The notes under the pieces were generated by a model, which searched no databases, was not told where the DNA came from, and was given only the letters and a program-made list of their open reading frames with translations. This document shows, piece after piece, positions 7,948 to 16,052 of a DNA stretch of 24,245 nt. Numbering within the stretch: position 1 is the stretch's first letter; the number at the start of each line of letters is the position of its first letter. The stretch comes from an uncultured Clostridium sp. (GTDB taxonomy: Bacteria; Bacillota; Clostridia; Lachnospirales; Lachnospiraceae): the NCBI GenBank assembly GCA_900551225.1, contig URUZ01000021.1, positions 1 through 24,245 of the forward strand, read 5' to 3'. Position numbers and translations under genes: made by a program.

Positions 7948-8827
7948 GGGCAATACGGGCTGCCTGTTCTTAAGGGGCAACTGCATACCCATATATTGCC
8001 TTACCCCTAAGGAATGGATTCTGATGGATTCCGGTTCCTGGTTTGACCGGGAGGAGCTCTCCTCCTATCTGGCTGCCCTGGATATCCGGGTAAAGGCGGT
8101 TCTCACCAGTCATGCTCATTATGACCATGTGGGAAATCACGCCTGGCTCCGTGAAAAATTTGGATGTGAATGTATTATGACCACCCTCGACGCGGGGGTG
8201 GTCCACGATGCAGATGCCTTGAAATCCTGCTTCTATTCCTGTACAGTGGATGAAATCAGGAAGGATTTTACCAATATGTTGTGCAAGGCCGACAGAATCA
8301 TTGAGGATGGAGCTGCCTGGACGGAAGTGTGCGGAGTCCGTTTTGAGGTATTCGGCCTGCCGGGCCATGCGGCCAGCCAGATTGGCTTCACAACCCCGGA
8401 TGGTGTACACTATCTGGGAGACTGTTACCTGGGGCCTGGGGAAGTCACCCGGGAAAAGTTTGTATATATGCTGGACTGGAAGTCAGCGCTAAAAACCATG
8501 GAACGAATGGAGGTCCTGGACGGTTCTGCCTGTATCCTGTCACACTGCGGGGTTTTTAAGGACATAAAAGCGGTGTCATCGGCCAACCGGGAGGCGTTTG
8601 AAAGGGTTCTGGAGTCCATGCGCAGGATGGCCGGGCCGGAATTTTCCCTGGAGCAGATGGTGAGGAAGGCATTGGCCTATATGAATATCCCGGTGAAGAA
8701 TGTGCCGAAGGCCCGCCTAATGGAACGGATCATCCGTTCCATCGTTGAGTATATGGCGGAGTCCGGTGAACTGGACCTGGGCATAAAGGATGGTATCATT
8801 GTATACAGCTGCAAATTTAGAAAATAA
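7925..8827 (+). CDS. MBL-fold metallo-hydrolase
   Basis: This 300-residue metallo-beta-lactamase-fold protein retains the full set of metal ligands. HAHYDH (63-68) is the HxHxDH motif. His148 lies in GLPGHAASQ, Asp166 in LGDCYLG and His207 in LSHCG. It is expected to be a cytosolic di-zinc or di-iron hydrolase, since there is no signal peptide. The start at 7925 lies inside the end of the acyl-CoA ligase gene; GATGGAGGAAGAA just upstream supports it. Coupling to a CoA ligase suggests a thioester, lactone or similar acyl derivative as substrate, which is inference. The C-terminal about 80 residues extend beyond the core fold and may shape substrate choice. It could also be a glyoxalase II-like protein. 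Confidence 0.9.
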   Translation: MAGYQHIEGNTGCLFLRGNCIPIYCLTPKEWILMDSGSWFDREELSSYLAALDIRVKAVLTSHAHYDHVGNHAWLREKFGCECIMTTLDAGVVHDADALKSCFYSCTVDEIRKDFTNMLCKADRIIEDGAAWTEVCGVRFEVFGLPGHAASQIGFTTPDGVHYLGDCYLGPGEVTREKFVYMLDWKSALKTMERMEVLDGSACILSHCGVFKDIKAVSSANREAFERVLESMRRMAGPEFSLEQMVRKALAYMNIPVKNVPKARLMERIIRSIVEYMAESGELDLGIKDGIIVYSCKFRK

Positions 8828-8839
8828 GAGGTGGAATAT

Positions 8840-9640
8840 ATGAATATATTAGTTTGTATTAAACAAGTACCGGATACAACTGAGATTAAGATTGATCCGG
8901 TAACCAACACGTTGATCCGGGCAGGCGTTCCCAGCATCGTCAATCCATTTGACGCATATGCGCTGGAAATAGCCGCCCGCATCAAAGATGCCACGCCGGA
9001 GACTAAGATTACGCTGTTGTCCATGGGGCCGGACCAGGCCAAGGCCGCTCTTAAGGAATGCCTTGCGGTGGGCGGCGACAAAGCATATTTAATCAGCGAC
9101 AGGGCCTTTGGCGGCGCCGATACCCTTGCAACCAGCTACACCCTGAAAACGGCGATCAATAAGCTGGAGGAGACAGAAGGCAGATTCGATATCATCTTCT
9201 GCGGCAAACAGGCCATTGACGGCGACACGGCCCAGGTGGGGCCTGAGATTGCGGAGCACCTTGATTATCCCCAGGTTACATATGCAGTTGAAGCCAGGGT
9301 AGAAGGCGGCGAAGTTCTGGTGAAAAGGGAGACCGGGGAGGGATTTGAGATACTTGCGGCTAAAATGCCCTGCGTCATCACAGTTACAAAACCCTTCTTT
9401 GACCCCAGATTCCCAACGATCAAATCCAAGCTGGCCGCAGGGCGCGCCCAGATTCCGACCCTGACCGCCCAGGACATCCCGGTGGACCCGGCTTGCATCG
9501 GGCTGAAGGGCTCACCTACAAAGGTTAAGAAGAGCTTCACGCCTCCCCAAAAACAGGGTGGGATTAAGATTGCTGAGGACAGCAGCGAAGCATCGGCCAG
9601 GAAATTATTTACAATGCTCAGCGATGCGCACATTATCTAA
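8840..9640 (+). CDS. etfB: Electron transfer flavoprotein subunit beta
   Basis: This 266-residue protein begins MNILVCIKQVPDT, the standard EtfB N-terminus. It contains DGDTAQVGPEIAEHL and a terminal family block (LAAKMPCVITVTK) that interacts with acyl-CoA dehydrogenase partners. The ATG at 8840 is chosen over an in-frame GTG at 8831 because AAGAGGTGG lies about 6 bases upstream of the ATG and the GTG would fall inside it. It forms the ETF heterodimer with the next gene, 16 bases away. In the operon it should connect the acyl-CoA dehydrogenase, and perhaps the flavin oxidoreductase, to NADH, ferredoxin or a quinone. Clostridial homologues are often electron-bifurcating; whether this one is cannot be settled by eye. 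Confidence 0.97.
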   Translation: MNILVCIKQVPDTTEIKIDPVTNTLIRAGVPSIVNPFDAYALEIAARIKDATPETKITLLSMGPDQAKAALKECLAVGGDKAYLISDRAFGGADTLATSYTLKTAINKLEETEGRFDIIFCGKQAIDGDTAQVGPEIAEHLDYPQVTYAVEARVEGGEVLVKRETGEGFEILAAKMPCVITVTKPFFDPRFPTIKSKLAAGRAQIPTLTAQDIPVDPACIGLKGSPTKVKKSFTPPQKQGGIKIAEDSSEASARKLFTMLSDAHII

Positions 9641-9656
9641 CAGGGAGGATTTGGTC

Positions 9657-10664
9657 ATGGACGTGAAGAATAAGAACTTATGGGTATTTATAGAGACAGA
9701 TGAGGAAGGAAATGCCAGAAATGTTGGCCTGGAGCTCTTGAATCCGGGCAGACGCCTGGCTGACAAGCAAGGCGGGGAGCTGGTAGGGGTTGTTGTGGGC
9801 TGCAATATCGGCGGAGCCGTGAAGGCCGCCATGGAATACGGAGCCGACAAGGTGATTGCGGTGGACGGAGAAGAATATAAGCACTACACCACGGACGCAT
9901 ATACGGATGCCATATGCGCCCTGGTGGAAAAATATGGTCCTGACACCATGCTGATCGGCGCAACCAACGAAGGACGGGATATGGGTCCTCGTATCTCCTG
10001 CCGTCTGAGGACAGGCCTCACCGCGGATTGTACGGGACTTGACATAGACGAGGAGTCAGGCAATATGGCATGGACCCGCCCCGCATTTGGCGGCAATCTG
10101 ATGGCTACCATCCTCTGCCCCAATCACCGGCCGCAGATTGGGACCGTCCGCCCGGGCGTGTTCAAAAAGGGAGAGCGGGAAGAGTCGCGCCAGGTGGAAG
10201 TGATTGAGGAAGAAATCCACATCACAGCCGACCGCATCCGCACCCGCCTGGTGGAAGTGATCCATGAGCTGGGCGCTGAGAACGTGGACATGGAGGGGGC
10301 TGAGATTATCGTGTCCGGAGGACGCGGCGTGGGCGGACCGGAAGGCTTTGCGCCGCTTAAAGAGCTGGCCGACCTGCTGGGTGGCGTTGTCGGCGCTTCA
10401 CGCGCTGCGGTGGATTCCGGCTGGATCGCCCATGCCCATCAGGTTGGACAGACAGGCAAAACCGTAGGGCCAAAGATCTATATTGCCTGTGGCATCTCCG
10501 GCGCCATCCAGCATGTGGCAGGTATGAGCGGTTCCGGCACCATTATCGCTATTAACAAGGACCCTGAGGCCTCGATCTTCAACATCGCCGACTACAGCGT
10601 GGTGGGGGACTTAAAGCTAGTGATCCCCGCGCTGATCCAGGAAATCAAAAAAAGCCGGCAATAA
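9657..10664 (+). CDS. etfA: Electron transfer flavoprotein subunit alpha
   Basis: This 335-residue EtfA has the C-terminal FAD-binding domain intact: SGGRG at 220-224, GASR at 246-249, GQTGKTV at 264-270, SGAIQH at 281-286 and NKD at 300-302. The N-terminal domain is the usual alpha/beta fold that pairs with EtfB. No N-terminal ferredoxin-like extension is present, unlike in some clostridial EtfA proteins. The ATG at 9657 is preceded by CAGGGAGGA at good spacing. A longer in-frame reading would begin inside etfB and gives unrelated residues. With EtfB it shuttles electrons for the acyl-CoA dehydrogenase encoded at the start of the operon. Confidence 0.97.
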   Translation: MDVKNKNLWVFIETDEEGNARNVGLELLNPGRRLADKQGGELVGVVVGCNIGGAVKAAMEYGADKVIAVDGEEYKHYTTDAYTDAICALVEKYGPDTMLIGATNEGRDMGPRISCRLRTGLTADCTGLDIDEESGNMAWTRPAFGGNLMATILCPNHRPQIGTVRPGVFKKGEREESRQVEVIEEEIHITADRIRTRLVEVIHELGAENVDMEGAEIIVSGGRGVGGPEGFAPLKELADLLGGVVGASRAAVDSGWIAHAHQVGQTGKTVGPKIYIACGISGAIQHVAGMSGSGTIIAINKDPEASIFNIADYSVVGDLKLVIPALIQEIKKSRQ

Positions 10665-10702
10665 TATTATAAAAATCAAGATAAGAAAGGAAGCCGCCGC
10701 CC

Positions 10703-12628
10703 ATGTATGAATGTTTATTTGAAGAAAACCATATCGGCACAATGAAGCTTAAAAACCGTCTGATTGTTCCCGCCATGTCCACCCGTTTTGTGGGGGAGGA
10801 CGGCAGGGCAACAGAGCAGTTCATCGCCTACCATGAGGCCAGGGCAAAAGGCGGCTGGGCTTTGATTATCACAGAGAACTTCCTCATCGACCAGGGTGTT
10901 GGGGTGAAGAAAGAGCTGCCGGGCCTGTGGAGGGATGACCAGATTGAAGGCTACAGACAGCTGACGGACCGCATACACAGAGCCGGAGGCAAGATCTGCG
11001 CCCAGATTTACCACGCGGGCCGGAACACCCACAGCGGCATCACCGGAATACACAACGTGGGGCCGTCCCCCATCTGTGACCCCTCCAACCGGGAAGTCCC
11101 CCATGAGCTGACACAGGATGAGATAGCGGATATTGAGGGAAAATTCGCCTGCGCCGCCCTGCGGGCAAAAAAAGCCGGATTTGACGCGGTGGAGCTTCAT
11201 GGCGCCCACGGCTACCTGATCGCCCAATTCTTATCCCCCTTCTCCAACCGCAGGACGGACCGGTACGGGGGAACCTTAGAAAACAGGGCCAGGTTTGCTT
11301 TAGAGACAATCAAGGCGGTAAAGGAAAAGGCCGGTGAGGATTATCCGGTGATTTTCCGTATATCCGCCACGGAGTTTATAGACCAGGGCATGAATGTAGA
11401 GCTGGCCAAGGCTGTCTGCCGGCTGCTGGAAGCTGCGGGGGCGGACGCCATCAACTGTTCCCAGTCCGGGCCTGCCACATTCTACAACACGGTTCCCAGT
11501 TTCTATGTACCTCACGGGGCATTTGTAGAGCTGGCCAATGAGATCAGAAAGGTGGTGGACATTCCGGTTGCCACGGTGGGAAGGATCAACAGCCCCCAAC
11601 TGGCGGAGGAGGTGATCCTGTCCGGCAAAGCCGACCTGGTGGCAATGGGCCGGGCGTCCGTGGCTGACCCTGATCTGCCCAACAAGGTGCGGGCGGGGGA
11701 CACCCAGTCGATCCTCACCTGTATCGGATGCTGCCAAGGCTGTCTTGGAAGCACCCTTAAAAAAAAGACGCTGACCTGCCTTGTGAACCCCTTCGCTGGC
11801 AAGGAAACATCCTGCCGTCCGGGAGAACAGGCGAAGGCGTCAAAACGCATCGTTGTTGCCGGAGGCGGCATCAGCGGGTGTGAATCCGCTATTATTGCAG
11901 CCATGCGGGGCCATAAAGTAACGCTGGTGGAGAGGGAGCCGCATCTGGGCGGCCAGTGGAGGGCGGCCAGCATACCGGACTGCAAGGCAGACTTTTCATC
12001 CTTTGTCAGCTGGCAGGAACATATGCTTTACAAGCTGGGGATTACGGTTATCCTGAACAGAGAAGCGGACTTGGGATTTTTCCTGGAAGCCGCTCCCGAC
12101 GTGGTGCTGGACGCCACCGGAAGCAGGCCGGTCATGGTGCCCGTACCAGGGATTGAGACAGCGGACACGGCGTTTGCCCAGGATATATTGACCGGTCAAA
12201 GGGCATTTGGCAATCACCCTCTGATTATTGGAGGAGGGCTTGCGGGAGCTGAGACGGCCGAGTTCATAGCCGGATATAAGGTACCTGTGGAGCTGGTGGA
12301 GCTGCGGGAAGCCATGGCCATTGACTGTGAGCCAGGCCCCAGATATTACCTGCTGAAGGCTCTGAGGGAGCTGGGTGTGTCCATGCATACGCAGGCTACG
12401 GTAAAGCGTGTGAACGGAACCAGCGTTGTCCTGGAATCAGAGGGTAGGGAAACAGAGCTTCAGGGCATTGACCAGATTGTGATGGCAGTTGGGATGCGCC
12501 CTGGGGGCGGTGTGAAGGATATGCTGGAAGGAACCGGAATCCAGGTGGTGCCGGTGGGGGATTCCGCCTCTGTGAAGAATGGATTTTCCAATATACAGGA
12601 GGCATTTCTGACCGCCTGGCAACTGTAG
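10703..12628 (+). CDS. NADH:flavin oxidoreductase / 2,4-dienoyl-CoA reductase-like (BaiCD/BaiH type)
   Basis: This 641-residue multidomain reductase has an old-yellow-enzyme TIM barrel (about 1-330) with HGAHGYLIAQFLSP at 166-179. It is followed by a 4Fe-4S ligand set Cys340, Cys343, Cys347 and Cys359 (C-x2-C-x3-C-x11-C), the spacing known from E. coli 2,4-dienoyl-CoA reductase. A Rossmann motif, AGGGISG, lies at 386-392. A second dinucleotide-binding segment, IIGGGLAGAETAEF, lies near residues 510-523. It should carry FMN, FAD and one Fe-S cluster and reduce an activated C=C bond with NAD(P)H. Gut clostridial relatives include the bile-acid enzymes BaiCD and BaiH, but the neighbours here are not a bai operon. 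The ribosome binding site AAAGGAAG lies about 10 bases before the ATG, slightly far. Confidence 0.92.
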   Translation: MYECLFEENHIGTMKLKNRLIVPAMSTRFVGEDGRATEQFIAYHEARAKGGWALIITENFLIDQGVGVKKELPGLWRDDQIEGYRQLTDRIHRAGGKICAQIYHAGRNTHSGITGIHNVGPSPICDPSNREVPHELTQDEIADIEGKFACAALRAKKAGFDAVELHGAHGYLIAQFLSPFSNRRTDRYGGTLENRARFALETIKAVKEKAGEDYPVIFRISATEFIDQGMNVELAKAVCRLLEAAGADAINCSQSGPATFYNTVPSFYVPHGAFVELANEIRKVVDIPVATVGRINSPQLAEEVILSGKADLVAMGRASVADPDLPNKVRAGDTQSILTCIGCCQGCLGSTLKKKTLTCLVNPFAGKETSCRPGEQAKASKRIVVAGGGISGCESAIIAAMRGHKVTLVEREPHLGGQWRAASIPDCKADFSSFVSWQEHMLYKLGITVILNREADLGFFLEAAPDVVLDATGSRPVMVPVPGIETADTAFAQDILTGQRAFGNHPLIIGGGLAGAETAEFIAGYKVPVELVELREAMAIDCEPGPRYYLLKALRELGVSMHTQATVKRVNGTSVVLESEGRETELQGIDQIVMAVGMRPGGGVKDMLEGTGIQVVPVGDSASVKNGFSNIQEAFLTAWQL

Positions 12629-12638
12629 GGAACAACGG

Positions 12639-12661
12639 CTAGTGCCGCCCGGCGGCACTAG
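12639..12661. promoter_or_regulatory. 23-nt near-perfect palindrome upstream of rpoN
   Basis: Arms CTAGTGCCGCC (12639-12649) and GGCGGCACTAG (12651-12661) are exact reverse complements around a single central C. As RNA this would fold into a GC-rich hairpin. It has no following T-run, so a standard intrinsic terminator is unlikely. An operator for a dimeric regulator or an RNA-processing hairpin that lowers rpoN expression relative to the operon fits better. It lies in the 68-base gap between the flavin oxidoreductase gene and rpoN. Confidence 0.6.
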
Positions 12662-12696
12662 TACAGCATTGCGTGAATGGAGAAGGAGTGCAGGAC

Positions 12697-14058
12697 ATGG
12701 AAAATGGTCTCACCATGAACCAGGAGCTGAAGCAGAAACAGACAATCTCCGCTTACCAATACCAGTCCCTCCATGTCCTTCACCTGGGAAATGCCCAGGT
12801 GGGGGAAATGCTGAAACAGGAATACCTGGAAAATCCCTTTATCGAACAGAGGGAAGATTTTTCGCCGGAGGAGAGCCAGTGGCTCGAATACTATAAGGTA
12901 AATGTCAGGAGTTCTGTGAGCGCGGCCTGCCCGTCCACAGGTTGGGATGGAGAGGGCGAAAAGGAATATGCTTCCAGTTCACGTGACTGGAGGATGGATA
13001 TTAAGGAGCAGCTCTATGATGGACAAATGCATGGTGACAGATGCCGTCTGTTAGAACAGCTGCTCCTTCTTTTGGATGACCATGGGTTCCTGGCCTTTTC
13101 CGATCAGGAGGGGGCGCGCCTCCTGAAGATACCGGTGAAGCAGTTCCGAAAACTGCGGGAACAGCTTATGAATCTGGAACCGGAAGGTCTTGGCTGCCGT
13201 TCCATGGGAGATTATTTCCTGTTTCAACTGGGAAAAAAAGGAATTCAGGTGCCGGATCAGTTCCGGAATCTGTGCCTGGATCATCTGGAAACCATCACAG
13301 AGATGACGTATGTCCAGATTGCCCGGCTTATCCACGTTTCCTTTCAGGAAGTTAAGCGGTGGGTGCGGGTCCTGGGCACCCTTGAACCATACCCGGTGAA
13401 GGACGAGGGAGAATACAGGCATGCGGAGGCAGTCATCCCCGATATCATGATTGAGCAGAAGGGCGGGCGGCTTGAGGTGCGGGTCAATGATTATTACATG
13501 AGACAGTATTGTGTCAGCGATTTTTACCGCCGGTCCATAGGAAAAGAAGACAGCGAGGAACTGCGGCAGTATATGGACAGGAAGCTGCTGCGGGCCAAAC
13601 AGCTCTATCTGGCTGTGAGCAACCGGAACCGCACCGTACAACGGATGGGCGAATATCTGCTGGAGCTGCAAAAGGATTTCTTTCAGGGCGGCTATCTGAC
13701 TGGGATGACATACAGGATGTTCGCTGAGAAATTAGACATTCATGAATCCACGGTATGCCGAATTGTATCCAACAAATACGTGCACTGTCCCCAGGGGATT
13801 CTCCCCTTGCGGTATTTTTTCAGCAAAGGCGTGGCCGTGGTGGACAGCCAGGGTCAGGACGTGGGAACCATGGGGAAGTCCAGCGTCAAGGAAATCATAG
13901 CCCTTCTGATTGCCCATGAACCGCCGGATAAGCCCTACAGCGACAGACAGCTTGCGGATATGCTGCAGTCGGAACACGGCCTGCGCATTTCCAGAAGGAC
14001 CGTGTCCAATTACCGGGAAGAGGCAGGCGTGCGGAGTGTGTATGAAAGGAAAATTTAG
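12697..14058 (+). CDS. rpoN: RNA polymerase sigma-54 factor (RpoN/SigL)
   Basis: This 453-residue protein directs RNA polymerase to -24/-12 promoters, which need an ATP-driven enhancer-binding activator. The glutamine-bearing activator-contact region I is at about 1-50, ending LENPFIE. The core-binding domain is in the middle. The helix-turn-helix is around 336-368 (HESTVCRIVSNKY from 349). The C-terminal RpoN box reads SRRTVSNYRE at 432-441, where most family members have ARRTVAKYRE. The ATG at 12697 has GGAGAAGGAG upstream; the in-frame GTG at 12673 precedes that site and is less likely. It follows the catabolic genes on the same strand and converges with the transporter operon. No sigma-54 activator gene is in the window. 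It may be a second, pathway-dedicated copy or the only one in the genome. Confidence 0.94.
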   Translation: MENGLTMNQELKQKQTISAYQYQSLHVLHLGNAQVGEMLKQEYLENPFIEQREDFSPEESQWLEYYKVNVRSSVSAACPSTGWDGEGEKEYASSSRDWRMDIKEQLYDGQMHGDRCRLLEQLLLLLDDHGFLAFSDQEGARLLKIPVKQFRKLREQLMNLEPEGLGCRSMGDYFLFQLGKKGIQVPDQFRNLCLDHLETITEMTYVQIARLIHVSFQEVKRWVRVLGTLEPYPVKDEGEYRHAEAVIPDIMIEQKGGRLEVRVNDYYMRQYCVSDFYRRSIGKEDSEELRQYMDRKLLRAKQLYLAVSNRNRTVQRMGEYLLELQKDFFQGGYLTGMTYRMFAEKLDIHESTVCRIVSNKYVHCPQGILPLRYFFSKGVAVVDSQGQDVGTMGKSSVKEIIALLIAHEPPDKPYSDRQLADMLQSEHGLRISRRTVSNYREEAGVRSVYERKI

Positions 14059-14069
14059 GGGATGGTTCC

Positions 14070-15038
14070 TCAGCCCTTTTCACCCAGCGGATGATGGCAG
14101 GCGAAGCTCTGCTCCCCTTCTGTCCTGAATTTTGGCGTTTCCCTGGAGCACATCTCATCCGCGTAGGGGCATCTGGTGTGGAACTTGCAGCCTGAGGGCG
14201 GATTGACAGGGCTTGGAATCTCTCCCGATATGATCTCCTTGTCCTCCCTCCGGTCGTCCGGGTCCACCACAGGCACTGCGCTCAGCAGAAAATGGGTATA
14301 GGGATGCCTGGGATGTTCGAATATCTCCTGGGACGTCCCATACTCGCAGATGGAACCGAGGTACATGATGCACACACGGTCCGAGATGCACCGCACCACA
14401 TTCAGGTCATGGGAGATAAACAGGTAGGTCAGCCCCAGCCGCTCCTGAAGCTCTGTCAGCAGGTTCAGCACCTGGGCCTGGATAGATACGTCCAGGGCGG
14501 ATACCGGCTCATCGCAGACAATCAGCTTGGGATTTAAGGCCAGCGCCCTGGCGATCCCCACCCTCTGCCTCTGGCCTCCGCTGAACTGGTGGGGGAACCG
14601 GTTCTTGTACTCCACCGGGATTCCCACAATGTTCAGCAGCTCGTCCACCCGTTTCATGCACTGTTCCCTGGTTCCCGCCTTGTTGATCAGCAGCGGTTCA
14701 GCGATTGAGCCGCCCACGGACAGCCTGGGGTCCAGACTGGAATAAGGGTCCTGGAAAATGCACTGGATGTTGCGTCTCACCTTCTGAAACTCCCGTCTGG
14801 ACATCCCCGTCAGCTCCTGTCCCTCGAACCAGATCTGCCCGCTCTCAGGCTTTAAAAGCCCCAGGAGCAGCCGGCCCAGGGTGCTCTTCCCGCAGCCGCT
14901 CTCCCCCACCAGGCTTAAGGTCTCCCCCTTCCTGATCTCAATGTCCACGCCTGCAACGGCGTGGACCGAACCTTTGCCCATTTTAAATTCCTTCACAAGC
15001 CCCTGGCCCTTCAGCAAAATCTCATGAGAATTATTCAT
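14070..15038 (-). CDS. Oligopeptide ABC transporter ATP-binding protein (OppF/DppF type)
   Basis: This 322-residue ATPase powers peptide import together with the adjacent OppD-type subunit. Walker [10 protein letters not shown] is at 45-53, signature FSGGQRQRV at 152-160, Walker B ends at Glu177 (IVCDEP) and the switch His210 is in ISHD. The C-terminal oligopeptide/dipeptide extension contains GCKFHTRCPYADEMC, whose cysteines are typical of this subfamily and in some members hold an Fe-S cluster. The ATG has AAGGAGGG upstream and overlaps the end of the preceding ATPase gene by 8 bases, indicating translational coupling. It is the last gene of the minus-strand operon, and its stop codon is 11 bases from that of rpoN on the other strand. 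Confidence 0.95.
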   Translation of the reverse strand: MNNSHEILLKGQGLVKEFKMGKGSVHAVAGVDIEIRKGETLSLVGESGCGKSTLGRLLLGLLKPESGQIWFEGQELTGMSRREFQKVRRNIQCIFQDPYSSLDPRLSVGGSIAEPLLINKAGTREQCMKRVDELLNIVGIPVEYKNRFPHQFSGGQRQRVGIARALALNPKLIVCDEPVSALDVSIQAQVLNLLTELQERLGLTYLFISHDLNVVRCISDRVCIMYLGSICEYGTSQEIFEHPRHPYTHFLLSAVPVVDPDDRREDKEIISGEIPSPVNPPSGCKFHTRCPYADEMCSRETPKFRTEGEQSFACHHPLGEKG

Positions 15039-16041
15039 GCTCTCCCTCCTTGTCCTTCAGCCAGCAGCTGGCGTAATGTCCGTCTCCCACGCACATCATC
15101 CCAGGCGCCTCCCCATTGCACCGTTCCATGGCATGTCTGCAGCGCGGTGCAAACCGGCAGCCCTGGGGCATCTGGGTCAGAGTGGGCACCATGCCCGGGA
15201 TGCTGGTCAGCCGGCGGCTCTGGTTGCGGCTGGGAAGGGAGCCCAGCAGCCCCTGGGTGTAGGGGTGGGCCGGGTTGTGGAACAGCTCCCTCACGGCTGC
15301 GGCTTCCACAATTTTGCCTCCGTACATCACGTAGACCAGATCACAGACCTCGGCAACCACGCCCAGGTCATGGGTGATCAGCAGAACCGCTGTCTGCTCC
15401 TCTGTCTGGAGCTGTTTCATCAGCTTTAAGATCTGGGCTTCAATGGTCACATCCAGGGCAGTGGTTGGCTCATCGGCGATCAGCACATCCGGGCGGCAGA
15501 CCATGGCCGCGCTGATCATCACACGCTGGCGCAGGCCTCCGCTGAGCTGATGGGGAAAGCTGTTATAGCGTTTCTCCGCCTCGGGTATGCCAAGGCTCCG
15601 GAACATTTCTATGACCTGAGCCTTGGCCTCCTCATGGGACAGAGGCTTGTGTAGCCTCAGGACCTCCTCCACCTGCCGTCCTACCCGCAGCACGGGATTC
15701 AGGCTGGTCATGGGGTCCTGGAATATCAGGGTGATCCTGTCCCCGTACAGCTTCCGGCGCTCCTTCTCCCCGCACGCGGCCAGGTCCGTGCCCCTGAAAT
15801 TGATGGTTCCCTGGGCCACATATCCGTTTTTAGGCAGAAGATTCATAATGGAGTTGGCCATCATACTCTTTCCGCAGCCGCTCTCCCCCACCAGGCCCAC
15901 AATCTTCCCTCTGGGAATCCTGAGGCTGACCCCGTCCACCGGATACAGAACCCCGTCCCTGGTCTGAAGCGCCGTGCGCAGCCCTTCTATGGAGAGCGCG
16001 GTGTCCTCAGGGCTGCTTGCTGTTGTTCGTCTATCTTCCAT
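15031..16041 (-). CDS. Oligopeptide ABC transporter ATP-binding protein (OppD/DppD type)
   Basis: This 336-residue ATPase is the partner of the OppF-type subunit. Walker A GESGCGKS is at 52-59, the Q-loop Gln108 in FQDP, signature LSGGLRQRV at 167-175, catalytic Glu191 in IADEP and switch His224 in ITHD. The C-terminal region has the OppD-type [15 protein letters not shown] element. Its gene starts 11 bases after the OppC-type permease gene, with AAAGGAG at the right distance. The N-terminal about 15 residues are polar and unconserved in appearance. ATP hydrolysis by the D/F heterodimer would drive peptide movement through the B/C permease. Confidence 0.95.
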   Translation of the reverse strand: MEDRRTTASSPEDTALSIEGLRTALQTRDGVLYPVDGVSLRIPRGKIVGLVGESGCGKSMMANSIMNLLPKNGYVAQGTINFRGTDLAACGEKERRKLYGDRITLIFQDPMTSLNPVLRVGRQVEEVLRLHKPLSHEEAKAQVIEMFRSLGIPEAEKRYNSFPHQLSGGLRQRVMISAAMVCRPDVLIADEPTTALDVTIEAQILKLMKQLQTEEQTAVLLITHDLGVVAEVCDLVYVMYGGKIVEAAAVRELFHNPAHPYTQGLLGSLPSRNQSRRLTSIPGMVPTLTQMPQGCRFAPRCRHAMERCNGEAPGMMCVGDGHYASCWLKDKEGEHE

Positions 16042-16052
16042 ATCAATCTCCT

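Noticed and set aside
51..12628. Identity with the bile-acid 7-dehydroxylation (bai) operon
   Set aside because: Ligase, SDR, MFS and BaiCD-like genes are similar in type, but the hydratase is MaoC rather than BaiE, the CoA-transferase is not the BaiF family, and EtfBA, GntP, MBL and rpoN are not bai genes.
12639..12661. Palindrome as an intrinsic terminator of the catabolic operon
   Set aside because: The sequence after the stem is mixed (TACAGCATTGCG), with no T-run in either direction.
12629..12696. Sigma-54 promoter before rpoN (GGCAC at 12653 with TTGC at 12668)
   Set aside because: The spacing between the two elements is 10 bases rather than the required 5, and GGCAC is part of the palindrome.
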